This document shows, piece after piece, positions 1 to 9,903 of a stretch of DNA of 64,000 bases. The DNA is from Planctomycetota bacterium. GTDB taxonomy: Bacteria > Planctomycetota > Planctomycetia > Planctomycetales > Planctomycetaceae. Each line of letters begins with the position of its first letter. Position 1 is the stretch's first letter. The notes under the pieces were generated by a model. The model did not search any database and was not told the DNA's origin. It saw only the letters and a list, made by a program, of their open reading frames with translations. Where the stretch lies: positions 94,347 to 158,346 of the forward strand of contig JAEZFD010000059.1 in NCBI GenBank assembly GCA_023417655.1, read 5' to 3'. A program made the translations under genes and the position numbers.

Positions 1-622
1 ACTCGCGCGGGGGGTGAAGCCAGAAAACCTGTTGCGGACGTACGTCCACAGGCAACGGTGCTTCCTGCTGCAATTCCGACGCGGTCTGTCCTGTCGCGTG
101 GAAGATCTCCAGGGCTCGCAGCACCCGGCGTTCGTCATTCGGATGGAGTCGGTCGGCCGAAGCAGGATCGACCTTCCGGAGTTCGTGATGCAGCCAGCCA
201 GGTGGAGATTGCTTCGCGGTCTCCGTCATTTGATTCCGAAAGTCCCAGTCTGCTGGCGGTCCTTCAAAGACGCCTCTCAGGAGCGCCCGAAGGTAGAGCC
301 CAGTTCCACCGACAAACATCGGGGTTTTTCCGCGACCGATGACCTCTTCTACGCACGAGATCGCGGCGGCCATGTATTCGGCTGTCGAAAACTCTTCATG
401 GGGATCCACCAGATCAATCAGGTGGTGGGGGATCTTTTGCCGAGCCTCAACATCCGGCTTTGCCGTTCCGATGTCCATTCTCCGGAAGACAGCCATCGAG
501 TCGAGTGACAGGATCTCTGCATTCAGAGCCTCGGCAAGCCTGAGTGAAAGGTCACTTTTCCCTGTGGCTGTTGGTCCGGCGAGAAAGAAGCATGTTCGCA
601 GCAGTGAGGGGGAAAATTTCAA
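1..622 (-). CDS. miaA: tRNA dimethylallyltransferase MiaA (partial, C-terminus outside window)
   Basis: MiaA transfers a dimethylallyl group from DMAPP to N6 of A37 in tRNAs that read UNN codons. Translating the minus strand by hand gives a P-loop LAGPTATGKSDLSL at residues 14-27, then ILSLDSMAVFRRMDIGTAK (the DSxxxYR-type substrate motif) and FVGGTGLYLRALL, which are MiaA hallmarks in the usual order. About 207 residues lie in the window; the gene continues leftward past base 1, so roughly a third is missing. The start is uncertain: no ATG lies in frame, and the TTG at 622 gives a normal N-terminus before the P-loop. No partner genes are visible on this side. Confidence 0.9.
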   Translation of the reverse strand, partial: MKFSPSLLRTCFFLAGPTATGKSDLSLRLAEALNAEILSLDSMAVFRRMDIGTAKPDVEARQKIPHHLIDLVDPHEEFSTAEYMAAAISCVEEVIGRGKTPMFVGGTGLYLRALLRGVFEGPPADWDFRNQMTETAKQSPPGWLHHELRKVDPASADRLHPNDERRVLRALEIFHATGQTASELQQEAPLPVDVRPQQVFWLHPPRE

Positions 623-835
623 CGCGGGAGACCAAAGGGGAACGGAGAATTGATGTGTGGAACGGGATGAGTTGAACTGAGTGTTACAAACATGGTTAAG
701 TACAGGGTCATACAGACTGTCCGGCACTTCTCCTCGTTGAGCGATGAGGGCGTTCATTCTGAGGAGATGTTTTCGTCGGTCTGACCGCTGACTGCAATAG
801 AGTCGCAAGTCAGGAACTGGGCCCGTCTCACGAAA

Positions 836-1192
836 CTACTTCTTAAGTTTGATGGGAAGTTCGTCGATTTTAGCGGCCAGAATGAAGTCGTTCTCCGACA
901 GACCGCCGATCGCGTGCGTCGTCAGTTCAATCTTTATGTTTCGGTAACCAGTCAAATGGAGATCAGGATGATGTTGTTCGGCCTCGGCGAGGTCTCCTAT
1001 GGCGTTGAGAAACTCAACTGCACTGGCGAAGTCTTTGAGCTTCCACTCCCGATGAATCAGGATGCCGTCGTCGCTGACAGACCAGCCATCTAACTGTCCA
1101 GCCAGTTTGCGAGCTTGTTCGGCATCAACTCGGGGGACACCTCCCTCGCAGGGAACACAGTGCTTCGATTTGAGTGAACTGGAACTGGTCAT
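836..1192 (-). CDS. phhB: 4a-hydroxytetrahydrobiopterin (pterin-4a-carbinolamine) dehydratase
   Basis: This 118-residue protein belongs to the pterin-4a-carbinolamine dehydratase family, which dehydrates 4a-hydroxytetrahydropterin in the recycling of the cofactor of aromatic amino acid hydroxylases. The family motif EQHHPD is at residues 72-77, followed by the conserved TTHAIGGLSENDF at 91-103. Length and motif spacing are normal for the family. The N-terminus has a CVPCEGG segment seen in many bacterial members. The ATG at 1192 is the obvious start. No aromatic amino acid hydroxylase is encoded nearby, so its physiological partner is not evident here. Confidence 0.93.
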   Translation of the reverse strand: MTSSSSLKSKHCVPCEGGVPRVDAEQARKLAGQLDGWSVSDDGILIHREWKLKDFASAVEFLNAIGDLAEAEQHHPDLHLTGYRNIKIELTTHAIGGLSENDFILAAKIDELPIKLKK

Positions 1193-1658
1193 CGATCAGG
1201 CTCCGGTCTTGGGAGTCATCAGGTCTGTGAAGTCGTCTTAATCCAATAGAATTCGGATTCTGTCGCTGACAAGAGACAACCGGCCGAAATCCGGGAATCT
1301 GGCTGCCGTTGGCCGCAGAGAGGATCACCGTTCAGGGGCCGGGGACGATGTTCACAAAAATATCGATTTAGGTCTGTGCGCCCGGAACACTCCGTTAAAA
1401 TCGGGAAACGACATGGCCATATGCGACACGTCACGGCGATGATTTGTCATGGAGTCCGTTGCGACTCAGAAACAAGGATCCGGGGAAAACCCCCAGTTGA
1501 TCTTGTTTTAAATCATCAATTCTCCTAGAAACGTGAGAATCACTGCATTTTTCGGCCATTTATTGGGCCAGATAACAGTTCCAGTGAAGTGTTTCTCAGG
1601 ATCACCAGAAGGACTACGACTCGGCAAACGGGTACGGCAAATAGAGGAATGGGCGGAC
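1193..1658. other. Intergenic region, no gene seen
   Basis: About 465 bases between the divergently transcribed dehydratase and the next hypothetical gene. Short ORFs on the minus strand (1125-1434) lack recognisable motifs and overlap each other. No RNA gene, repeat or convincing promoter was identified. Confidence 0.5.
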
Positions 1659-2006
1659 ATGAAAATGACGAGCATTTTCAATCCTGGGGATCAGGTGATT
1701 TATCGCGTTACGAAACACAGCGATTGTCCAGGACCTCGGGCGAAAGCGGTCGCCCCCTCCCCGAACGGCGACGAGTACAAATATCAGGTCGACAAGTTCT
1801 GGGTCGTCGAGAAAGTGCTTGATAACGGCCAGCTACAGCTGAGGACCCGTCGGGGAAAGACGCACATTCTGTCCCCAAATGACATGAATCTGAGAGTTCC
1901 GAGCTGGTGGGAGGCCATTCTCTACCGGAACCAGTTTCCGCGAAGAGAGTCGACTGGCAATCGCCGCGAGCAGCCTCAATGCGAAACGTCAGCTCACGGG
2001 CGATAA
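1659..2006 (+). CDS. Hypothetical protein, small basic
   Basis: I do not recognise this protein. The open frame extends from 1533, but the ATG at 1659 is preceded by a GAGGAA-type ribosome binding site 9-14 bases upstream, and the product from there (115 residues, MKMTSIFNPGDQVIY...) reads as a compact domain. FNPGDQVIY and the lysine/arginine-rich, Trp-containing C-terminal half suggest an SH3-like or KOW-like small barrel, as in the phrase DNGQLQLRTRRGKTHILSP, but this is inference. No signal peptide or membrane segment is present. It stands alone. Confidence 0.6.
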   Translation: MKMTSIFNPGDQVIYRVTKHSDCPGPRAKAVAPSPNGDEYKYQVDKFWVVEKVLDNGQLQLRTRRGKTHILSPNDMNLRVPSWWEAILYRNQFPRRESTGNRREQPQCETSAHGR

Positions 2007-2346
2007 GCTGGATTTGGGCGCAACTGTGGATTGACGCCGGCAGTTTCCTTTTGGGCCGGGTTTGACTGTTCTCTCATCCCGAGATGAATGATTCCCGCCT
2101 GAGAATCCGCAGAGACCCTCACTTGGGGCCGGTCCGTTCTGGTAGCGGAAGACCTGAGGGTGACGGAAGTTCAATTAAGATTGGAACTTCTGTTGTGGAG
2201 GGCCTGCATCTAGAAGTGTTAGACCCGCTTGAGAAATGCTGGGTCGGCAGGCCGCACTGCCCGCGCGGCGCGAATCTGAACGACGTTGTCGTGATTCGCG
2301 CTGCGCAGGCATCTTCCGGAGCGAGCTGCTCCAGTGGGCTACTTAA
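2007..2346. other. Intergenic region, no gene seen
   Basis: About 340 bases between a rightward and a leftward gene, so both genes end here. Small ORFs in both directions show no family features. No clear hairpin-plus-T-tract terminator was found by eye. Confidence 0.4.
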
Positions 2347-2547
2347 TTAGTTGGCTGTGCTGCCGCCTTCTGGCTTTGCGGCTGGAGTTTCAGCTGGAGT
2401 TTCAGCAGCCTTTTCGCCACTTTCTGCTGGCTGAGCAGGAGCGGTTTCGGTCGTTGGGGCTGGAGCTGGAGCTGGGGCAGGTTCGCTGCATCCCAGAGTC
2501 AGGCTGCTCACGAAAGCGACGCACATGACAGCAAGCAAATTCTTCAT
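2347..2547 (-). CDS. Small Ala/Pro/Glu-rich lipoprotein
   Basis: A 66-residue putative lipoprotein. The N-terminus MKNLLAVMCVAFVSS is a signal peptide and is followed by the lipobox LTLGC, so the mature protein would begin at a lipidated cysteine. The rest is low-complexity (alternating Ala-Pro, then Glu/Ala/Pro-rich), consistent with an unstructured envelope linker. An in-frame TTG at 2562 lies inside GGAGAG, the ribosome binding site, so the ATG at 2547 is the start. Very small lipoproteins of this composition are common in planctomycetes; the function is unknown. Confidence 0.72.
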   Translation of the reverse strand: MKNLLAVMCVAFVSSLTLGCSEPAPAPAPAPTTETAPAQPAESGEKAAETPAETPAAKPEGGSTAN

Positions 2548-2996
2548 CGAGATACTCTCCAATCGGGGGGGGCGAAAAAATCACCGGGCGCGAGAAAAAC
2601 CCAACTCTCACGCTCGGAGTTATCTTCATGTCAGACAACATATTCCATTGTCTGGCAAATTGTAACTGATGGAACCGTACTTGGTCCGGCAGTTCTTGCC
2701 GAAATTCCGCCTCCCCTCCCACTCCTCTCCGCATTGGGAAATCTGGGGACACTCTGACAGCGTCGGCATCTTCGGCAAATCACGAATAACCGATAAATCT
2801 TCGCGCAGTTCCGTTTTCGCTTGAACTCCGGAGTCCGCGCAGGCCGATTGATCAGAATAGCTGTCATTGTCGTTAGGACCGTCACGTTCAGACTTCGAGC
2901 TGAACGAGCGGACAGATGTCACCCGGCGGACCTGAGTGACATTTTTGGATTTCCCACCTCGAGAGCGAGATTGTCAGCAGGATGCTGGAGCAATCG
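2548..2996. other. Divergent intergenic region
   Basis: About 450 bases between the leftward small lipoprotein and the rightward giant surface protein, so it should hold promoters for both. I could not pick convincing -35/-10 pairs. Overlapping minus-strand ORFs (2402-2922) have no recognisable features. Confidence 0.4.
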
Positions 2997-5900
2997 ATGA
3001 AATACGCACGTAAGCGCTGGCTGGCCATGGTTGCAGTATGTCTGGGTCTGGCATCCCCAGCCCGGTCAGAGCTGGTCGTCGTCCCTGACGAAAGCCAGTT
3101 TGGCAGCGATAGTCATTTCGAATTCACGGATGACACCGGCGCAATCCGCCTGGGAGAAAGTGCCTCCGGCAGTGTGCGTCAGGCGCAGGCGGAATTTCCC
3201 CCACCGCCGACCACGGCCGCCGGAATGACACCAGCGGGTGTCTTGGGCCCGGTGCCGCCGATGTATGAGAACATGGACGTCCCTGTGGATGGGGGTGTCG
3301 GCTTCGCCAGCATGAATGCGGTGAACCAGATTTACTGGCGTTTGGGCCGAGTGAACCTGGACCAGTACGGATACAACGGGGGCTATACGAACTTCAATGC
3401 GTTCGTGCCGCTGTTTGGATCTCCGAACGATATCCTGGGCTTTATTAATCCCCGCCTGAACGTCACCGATTATGGGATGGCCGGTGCCAACGTCGGGGGC
3501 GGTCTCCGTAAATACGATCCTGTCCGCGATCGTGTCTACGGTGCCTCTTTCTGGTGGGATTACGACGACGGTCACAGTCGCTCATTCAGCCAGATGGGCG
3601 GTAGCTTCGAATCGATCGGCAACTACTTCAGTCTGCGAGGGAACTTCACGCTCCCCGTGGGGACGAAGGAAAACAAGTTCGGGATTCAGAACGTCGCAGG
3701 CGGAACGAACTTCGTCGGCAGCAACATCTCGATCCTGCAGTCGTTCCAACGCGAAGTCGCGATGGAGCAGTATGACATCGAAGCCGCGATCCCGATGCCG
3801 GTGATCGGCCGGGCCGGATTCGACCTCGGCCTCGGGGCATATGTTCTCAACAATCCTGAATCCGGTTCTGCGACCGGGGCCAGCGTCCGAACGCAGGCCC
3901 AGATGAATGAGAACTTCTGGATCAACGGGATTTACACCTATGACCATATCTTCCAGTCGAACTTCTCGCTGAACTTCGAAGTTACGATGCCGAATGGCCG
4001 CGCCGCCCGATGGTTCCGCCGTGCTCCGGTGCAGTCTTACATGACTCAGTCGGTGCAACGTCGCTACCGGGTCCCGGTACAGAAAACGACTGGCACCCAG
4101 ACGGTGCTGGCAACCAAAAATGGTGTCGTGATCAACGTCGCGTTCATCGATCCGAACGCGAACATCGATCCTTCTTCGTTTGACTCGGTCTTCGACTTCG
4201 ACAATGCCGCGAACAAGGCTGATTACCAGCTCATCTATGTGTTGAGCCGCACAGATGACACGGACATCAACCTGAACACCGGCATCAGTCTGGTGGATAA
4301 CCAGATCCTCGTCGGACAGGGACTCGATCGTTCCATTTCGACCGATCAGGGACCTGTGGCCCTGCCTTCGAGCAGCGGACCAGCACCGATCCTGAGCAAC
4401 AGTGGAGCTGTTGATCCATTCGCGCCAGTCATCACACTGGCGAACAACAACGAGGTTGTCGGATTCCGAATCGACGGTGGGAACACCGCAGACGGGATCT
4501 CAGGGAACGCCATTCAGTCGTTCAACATTCACGACAACGTCATTGAGAACGTGATCAACGGTATCAATATCACCACGAACACGGACTCTGGAAGCTCATA
4601 CGGCATCATTCAGAACAACACGATCGATGGAAATACCAACATCGATAACTTCTATCCGTCGCTGTCGGGGATCAGTGTCGTCCATGCCGGAACCGGAACT
4701 CTTGATCTGCTGATCTCGGGGAATACCGTCCGCAATATTGACGAGGATGCCAACCAGAACGGCACGCTGAATGATGAAACGACTGCTGGAGTCGACCAGG
4801 ACTTCGATGGCGTCATTGATGCTGATGAAGACCTGAACGGCAACGGACTTCGAGATGGCATCGGGATCCGTGTGGTCGCCGAACAGGGTCGCATCAATGC
4901 GAACTTCCCACGGACCGACGGCAGCCTGACAGGCATCCTGAACAATACAGTGCTGTCGAGTGCTAACGGGATCGAAGCCATCGTTCGGCCAGGACCGGGC
5001 CTGAGTGCCTCGATGGATCTGGCAATGAACGGCAATACCGTCTCGAACCTGACAGCACCTGTTGCTGACGGTGGAGCGGCCTTCCGAATCACCTCTGACA
5101 ATACTGATGGCGTCAGTGCTGTGATGAACCTGTACTCCTTCCACAATAACACCACGTCAGCCAACGCCGGACATGGTCTGGTTCTGGAAACGATCGCTAA
5201 CGGAAATCTGAACTTCCTCGGCACTCCAACCTTTCTGAACAACACACTGACAGGTAACGCCGGAACCGGGTTGCTGTTCAATATTGTGGATTCTCAGATC
5301 GAGATCGACAGCCTGAGCGGGCTGAATATCACCGGCAACAGCGGAGACGGTCTGGCCATCAACGTCAGCGGTCCGACTGGAGAGCTGACTGTCCTGAATC
5401 CAATCACTGGTGCCATCATCACTGGCAACAGCGGTAACGGTCTGGTGGTCTCTGCCGACAACGGTGCCGTCGTCAATATGTTCTTCGGCTATCAGTCCGG
5501 AGGCATCACCAGCGGCAACAACTTCTCCAACAACGGAACCGCGACAAATCCTGAGAACGGAAACGGCCTGGTCCTGCGTGCGACCAACAACGGGACGATT
5601 AACACCGCTCTGGTGGGGAATACTTTTAATAACAACGCCGGCAACGGGGTGCTGCTTGATACCCAGACTGGTGGTTCAATCGACATGACAGGACGAGCCT
5701 TCACCCAGACCGACGGCTCGATCTGGGCATCGAACGGGGTTGTGGGAAGCGTTTCAGGAGCCACGCGGTCCCAGACCTTCAACGGCAACGGACTCAACGG
5801 CATGTCAATCCTGGCCAGCAATGGCGGGAATGTGTTCATCCCCTTCATGAACGGCAACTCCTTCAACGACAACGTCGGAGCTGGCCTGCAAATCGGCAGC

Positions 5901-8492
5901 CTTCCCGGTCTGATTGATCCGGTGGATTCGACAGTCGCAATTGACTCGGCTGTCGACAACCTGTTCAACCGGACGACCTCCGGAACAAGCGGTATCCTGT
6001 TCAACACTCACAACGTTGACATCACTCTGACAAACCTGCTCCGCAATCAGTTCATCGGCGGCAATGCTAACACGGCCTTCGGGATCGGGGGAGTTGTCAA
6101 TGGCGGTGGTCTGAACATGGCACTGGTGACCCCGAACAATGCTGACCGGAACGTGTTCTCGAACAACGTCGGTGCTCACGTCGGGATCATCTTCCAGGGT
6201 GACGCGAACAGCACTGTCAACATCACCAACGGCGTCTTCACAGGTGCCCTGGCCGATGCGGACACGGCAGACAACTTTAACGGGGATGGTGTTGCTCTGA
6301 TTGGACAGGATACTTCGGTACTGACAGGGAGCATTCGAAACAGCTTGTTCACTAGCAACTCTGGTGACGGTATTAAGATCCACCTGGGTGGGGCAAATTC
6401 CAATCCGGCTCTGACTAACTTTGCCCGGCTGGATAACTTTATCATCGACAGCAACGTTGTCGGGACAACTACTGCAGGTGAGGGCAACGGGTTGAACGGG
6501 ATCTTCATCTCGCGAGACATCCGAGGTGTCATCAATAACCTGACCGTCTCCCGCAACAACGTCCAAGGGAACGCCGGGGCTGCGGACGGATCCGCAGGAG
6601 CTGGTCTTGCGGTCACGACTGCAAACGCCGACGCGTCCGACGTGGGCTATGATACCTTCTACGCTTGGGGGAACATCTTCTCCAACAACCGTAATGGGAT
6701 TGAGCTCAAAGTCATGGCTGACGCTGACATGGTCGCCAACCTGGGCTTCTCTGCAGGAACGCCAGCAATCAATGCCACAGTGCAACAGCGAAATTACATC
6801 GAGAATAACGCGATGAACGGGATTCTCGCGTGGGAACGAGCAAATACGACCTCGGATTCGCGATCCATCAGCGGCCAGTGGACGAACAATGTCATTCGCT
6901 ACAACGGGGATGACGGAATCGATTTCCGGACCAATGCAGGAGATCCTATTCGAGGTCTGAATGGGGGACTGATTATCGGGGCCGGAGCTCTCGATGGCAC
7001 CTTGTACGGGTCAAATGCAGTCAATACCAACATCATCGCCTACAACGGTCGTGACGGGATCGACATCACTGGCGGAGGCTTGTACACGATTGCCCATAAT
7101 ACAATCGCTTACAACGGACAGGACACAGCATTTAACTATCTGGCAATGGCCGGGATCAATATTTCAGGGAGCCTCTTTGAGACAGGTGGTCAGCCATCAA
7201 GCTCCGGACCTCTGTCGACGGTCACGTCCATCTACCAGAATGTGACTGCCTACAACAATAATATCATGAGCAACAATGGTGACGGAGTTCAGTGGATCGC
7301 AGAGCCAAGCTTTGATTCCAACTCCTACACTACGGATTCTCGTCTTGTCCTCGAGATGAATGCTATTAACAACAATAATGGCCGCGGGATTGATATGCTG
7401 ATTCGGCCGACACTGGACACTGATACTACCGATTCCGATAACACAGACCCGGATGTGGGACGGATCACAGGAATTATTGGGGTTCCGCCATCACGAAACT
7501 TTGGGAATATTGGCTACGTTCGCGGAGAAGTCGTGATTCGGCAGAACCAGGTGACAGGGAATCAGCAGGAAGGTGTTTACTTGGTGGCGACGAACTCCGG
7601 CAACCAAAGTGCGGCTGTCATTAGCAGTACAATTCTTGAACAAACCGGTGCGACCAATGCAAGTTATATGCTCTACCTGGATGTAGTCGGCAACCAGATT
7701 AACGGAAATGGGAATGCCGTGACCGAGTTCCCTGCGACGGGATTAGTTCTTCGAATCGGAACAACTCAAGGGGTGAACTACTTCACTGGCACAGGAATCG
7801 AGTTTGCGAGCGGAGGCTACTCCGGCGTCGTGGCAAATGTCCTGGACAACACCTTCTCGGGTAATCAGGGCGATGATTTCTATGTCCACTCATTCACATC
7901 AACTGTCGATCCAGCGGTTACGACCGGAACATGGTCAACAACACAGTACGGAATCACTTCCTACACGCCAGATCCACTGGCAAGACTGGACTTGTTCTTT
8001 GGTGGAAACGTGATGGATTCAATGACGGCTAATAACTTCAACACAAGCTCGAACGTGACGCCAGACAATCAGGTTGGAGCATTCTACGACAATGCGGATC
8101 CATTCAAGTCCCGACTTGGGACAACGGGCGCACCTACTCCTACTGGTCCGTTCACCAGCACGAGCCGTCGTAGAAATGCAACCCGTTTGGCATCGGACTG
8201 GCCAACAGATCCGATGGATCCGACGACGGGGACCTTGCCTCCAAACTTCCCAGACAACGGTTATGCCTGGCGATATGATGGAATGGGTGACAGCACGTTC
8301 CGCGTACAGTACACGAGTGCAAACACCATCGGCGGCAGTGTCATTGCTGCTCCAGCAGTCCTGTTCAACCTCGATAATCCTCAGTTTGCGAACAACCCGA
8401 ATCATGTGGATGCAAACGGGGAAGCGAGCGGGTGGGGCTTCACCGGAGTCAACCTCTTCGGAGAACTGCCGTTCGGATGGGGAACGTTCTAA
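2997..8492 (+). CDS. Giant secreted right-handed beta-helix protein with N-terminal barrel-like domain
   Basis: A secreted surface protein of about 1,831 residues. A signal peptide (KYARKRWLAMVAVCLGLA) starts at the ATG 2997, preceded by GGAG; an in-frame ATG at 2982 is less well placed. Residues about 106-331 are rich in alternating aromatic beta-strand patterns (YGASFWWDYDDG, FGIQNVAGG, VIGRAGFDLGLGAYVL) and resemble the beta-domain of inverse autotransporters. The remainder is dominated by parallel beta-helix turns with asparagine ladders (NNTxxGNxGTGLLF, GNSGNGLVVSADNG). Acidic repeats at about 579-621 (DQDFDGVIDADEDLNGNG) look like calcium-binding loops. Barrel plus helix suggests an outer-membrane-anchored stalk or adhesin; that role is inferred. 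Confidence 0.85.
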   Translation: MKYARKRWLAMVAVCLGLASPARSELVVVPDESQFGSDSHFEFTDDTGAIRLGESASGSVRQAQAEFPPPPTTAAGMTPAGVLGPVPPMYENMDVPVDGGVGFASMNAVNQIYWRLGRVNLDQYGYNGGYTNFNAFVPLFGSPNDILGFINPRLNVTDYGMAGANVGGGLRKYDPVRDRVYGASFWWDYDDGHSRSFSQMGGSFESIGNYFSLRGNFTLPVGTKENKFGIQNVAGGTNFVGSNISILQSFQREVAMEQYDIEAAIPMPVIGRAGFDLGLGAYVLNNPESGSATGASVRTQAQMNENFWINGIYTYDHIFQSNFSLNFEVTMPNGRAARWFRRAPVQSYMTQSVQRRYRVPVQKTTGTQTVLATKNGVVINVAFIDPNANIDPSSFDSVFDFDNAANKADYQLIYVLSRTDDTDINLNTGISLVDNQILVGQGLDRSISTDQGPVALPSSSGPAPILSNSGAVDPFAPVITLANNNEVVGFRIDGGNTADGISGNAIQSFNIHDNVIENVINGINITTNTDSGSSYGIIQNNTIDGNTNIDNFYPSLSGISVVHAGTGTLDLLISGNTVRNIDEDANQNGTLNDETTAGVDQDFDGVIDADEDLNGNGLRDGIGIRVVAEQGRINANFPRTDGSLTGILNNTVLSSANGIEAIVRPGPGLSASMDLAMNGNTVSNLTAPVADGGAAFRITSDNTDGVSAVMNLYSFHNNTTSANAGHGLVLETIANGNLNFLGTPTFLNNTLTGNAGTGLLFNIVDSQIEIDSLSGLNITGNSGDGLAINVSGPTGELTVLNPITGAIITGNSGNGLVVSADNGAVVNMFFGYQSGGITSGNNFSNNGTATNPENGNGLVLRATNNGTINTALVGNTFNNNAGNGVLLDTQTGGSIDMTGRAFTQTDGSIWASNGVVGSVSGATRSQTFNGNGLNGMSILASNGGNVFIPFMNGNSFNDNVGAGLQIGSLPGLIDPVDSTVAIDSAVDNLFNRTTSGTSGILFNTHNVDITLTNLLRNQFIGGNANTAFGIGGVVNGGGLNMALVTPNNADRNVFSNNVGAHVGIIFQGDANSTVNITNGVFTGALADADTADNFNGDGVALIGQDTSVLTGSIRNSLFTSNSGDGIKIHLGGANSNPALTNFARLDNFIIDSNVVGTTTAGEGNGLNGIFISRDIRGVINNLTVSRNNVQGNAGAADGSAGAGLAVTTANADASDVGYDTFYAWGNIFSNNRNGIELKVMADADMVANLGFSAGTPAINATVQQRNYIENNAMNGILAWERANTTSDSRSISGQWTNNVIRYNGDDGIDFRTNAGDPIRGLNGGLIIGAGALDGTLYGSNAVNTNIIAYNGRDGIDITGGGLYTIAHNTIAYNGQDTAFNYLAMAGINISGSLFETGGQPSSSGPLSTVTSIYQNVTAYNNNIMSNNGDGVQWIAEPSFDSNSYTTDSRLVLEMNAINNNNGRGIDMLIRPTLDTDTTDSDNTDPDVGRITGIIGVPPSRNFGNIGYVRGEVVIRQNQVTGNQQEGVYLVATNSGNQSAAVISSTILEQTGATNASYMLYLDVVGNQINGNGNAVTEFPATGLVLRIGTTQGVNYFTGTGIEFASGGYSGVVANVLDNTFSGNQGDDFYVHSFTSTVDPAVTTGTWSTTQYGITSYTPDPLARLDLFFGGNVMDSMTANNFNTSSNVTPDNQVGAFYDNADPFKSRLGTTGAPTPTGPFTSTSRRRNATRLASDWPTDPMDPTTGTLPPNFPDNGYAWRYDGMGDSTFRVQYTSANTIGGSVIAAPAVLFNLDNPQFANNPNHVDANGEASGWGFTGVNLFGELPFGWGTF

Positions 8493-8517
8493 GTTGAAAA
8501 TGACTTGAAAAAGGGGG

Positions 8518-8550
8518 AAAGCCGGGAGCATCTGCTTCCGGCTTTTTCTT
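8518..8550 (+). terminator. Rho-independent terminator after the beta-helix gene
   Basis: A 13-base stem (8518-8530 pairing with 8533-8545, one G-U pair) built on AAAGCCGG/CCGGCTTT is followed by TTCTTT. It lies 25 bases after the stop of the giant surface protein gene. Confidence 0.85.
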
Positions 8551-8694
8551 TGGTATCGGCGTCATGTCATTGCTAATGGCAGGGAGGAGGGGAGCAGGGG
8601 AGAGAAGACGAATCGCGGCTGAAGAGGTATGATTCTGTATTGTCTCGGGGTGTTGCCTCGGGCTTTCCTGAGAGATCAGCCAGATCCCGCGAAC

Positions 8695-9903
8695 ATGACG
8701 AAGCGACATTACCTTCTGTTCATCACCAGTTTTCTCGTCTGCGGCATCCTGCTGGCTGCGGTGCTGCTTCCCCCTGCGGTTCCCCAGGCCGGGAGTGATT
8801 TGATTGTCCGCGAGCCGGCCGAGCGTCCCGAAGGAATGGTTTGGGTCCCGGGAGGCATCTTCCGCATGGGAACCGAAACGCCATTGCTGGAGACTGATCC
8901 GAATCCTGACCGGATCAAACAGGACGAATTCCCTCCTCATGACGTCGAACTCGACGGATTCTGGATGGATGAGACCCCGGTCACAAATCGCCAGTTTGCG
9001 AAATTCGTGGAGCAGACCGGGTACAAAACCTTCGCCGAACGCGAGCTGACCAAGCAGGACTTCGAACTGCGCGGTGTCGATGTTTCGCATTTCAAGCAGA
9101 ATGTGATTCCGCCGGGCTCAATGTGCTTCAACAATGCGTTTGACCGGTCGCATCTCGCCAAATCGATCCCCGGTTGGGAGCATCAGGTCTGGAAGATCGT
9201 GGATGGAGCCGACTGGCGTCACCCGGACGGACCAGAGTCGACGATCGAAGACCGCATGGATCACCCGGTCGTTCATGTCGCCTGGGAAGATGCCGAAGCC
9301 TATCTCCGCTGGGCGGGCAAGCGGCTGCCGACCGAAGCCGAGTTTGAATATGCCTCGCGGTCTGGTGGGAAGAACCTGAAGTATCCCTGGGGAGATGAAC
9401 TGACGCCCGGCAATCGCTATCTGGCGAACTTCTGGCAGGGGGAGTTTCCGACGGAACGCCTGAATGAAGACGGTTACCTCACGACCTCTCCGGTAAAAGC
9501 GTTCCCGCCCAATGAATTAGGTCTCTATGACCTTGCCGGGAACGTCTGGGAATGGTGCTCGGATCTGTATGCCGCCGACTATTATCAGCACTCTCCCCGC
9601 CGCAATCCGAAGGGGCCGCAAGTCAGTTTCGACCCCTTGAATCCCGGGGCAGTTTCGCGAGTGCAGCGTGGAGGCTCATTTCTCTGCAATTTCAATAACT
9701 GTACCGGGTACCGAACTCAGGCGCGGGGACGAGGAGATGTGGCTTCCAGCAGTTACCACAACGGGTTTCGCGGTGTGGTCGATGCCAGCATGCTGACCAC
9801 GTTCCGGGAACGCCAGTCGAAGATTCTGGCTGCCGAACAAAATGACTCGCTACGCCAGAAGACCACTGCCGCAGTTGTTGCTCCAGTCATCCCTGAGCGT
9901 TGA
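8695..9903 (+). CDS. Formylglycine-generating enzyme (SUMF1/FGE family)
   Basis: Formylglycine-generating enzymes oxidise the active-site cysteine of sulfatases to formylglycine. The ATG at 8695 gives 402 residues beginning with a signal anchor (YLLFITSFLVCGILLAAVLL); an in-frame ATG at 8629 is possible. The domain starts at MVWVPGGIFRMGTE and includes the family motifs PVTNRQFAKFVE, HPVVHVAWEDAEAYLRWAG, RLPTEAEFEYA and LGLYDLAGNVWEW. Near the end, GGSFLCNFNNCTGYR keeps both cysteines (C331 and C336) spaced as in human FGE C336/C341, and NGFRG closes the domain. This separates it from relatives such as EgtB and makes real FGE activity likely. No sulfatase gene lies in the window. Confidence 0.9.
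   Translation: MTKRHYLLFITSFLVCGILLAAVLLPPAVPQAGSDLIVREPAERPEGMVWVPGGIFRMGTETPLLETDPNPDRIKQDEFPPHDVELDGFWMDETPVTNRQFAKFVEQTGYKTFAERELTKQDFELRGVDVSHFKQNVIPPGSMCFNNAFDRSHLAKSIPGWEHQVWKIVDGADWRHPDGPESTIEDRMDHPVVHVAWEDAEAYLRWAGKRLPTEAEFEYASRSGGKNLKYPWGDELTPGNRYLANFWQGEFPTERLNEDGYLTTSPVKAFPPNELGLYDLAGNVWEWCSDLYAADYYQHSPRRNPKGPQVSFDPLNPGAVSRVQRGGSFLCNFNNCTGYRTQARGRGDVASSSYHNGFRGVVDASMLTTFRERQSKILAAEQNDSLRQKTTAAVVAPVIPER

Noticed and set aside
14..653. Three overlapping plus-strand ORFs at the left edge
   Set aside because: They are antisense to miaA, whose motifs are clear on the minus strand.
5805..6785. 326-codon minus-strand ORF inside the giant beta-helix gene
   Set aside because: Repetitive Asn/Gly codons on the sense strand leave long open antisense frames; the product is compositionally odd and has no motif or ribosome binding site.
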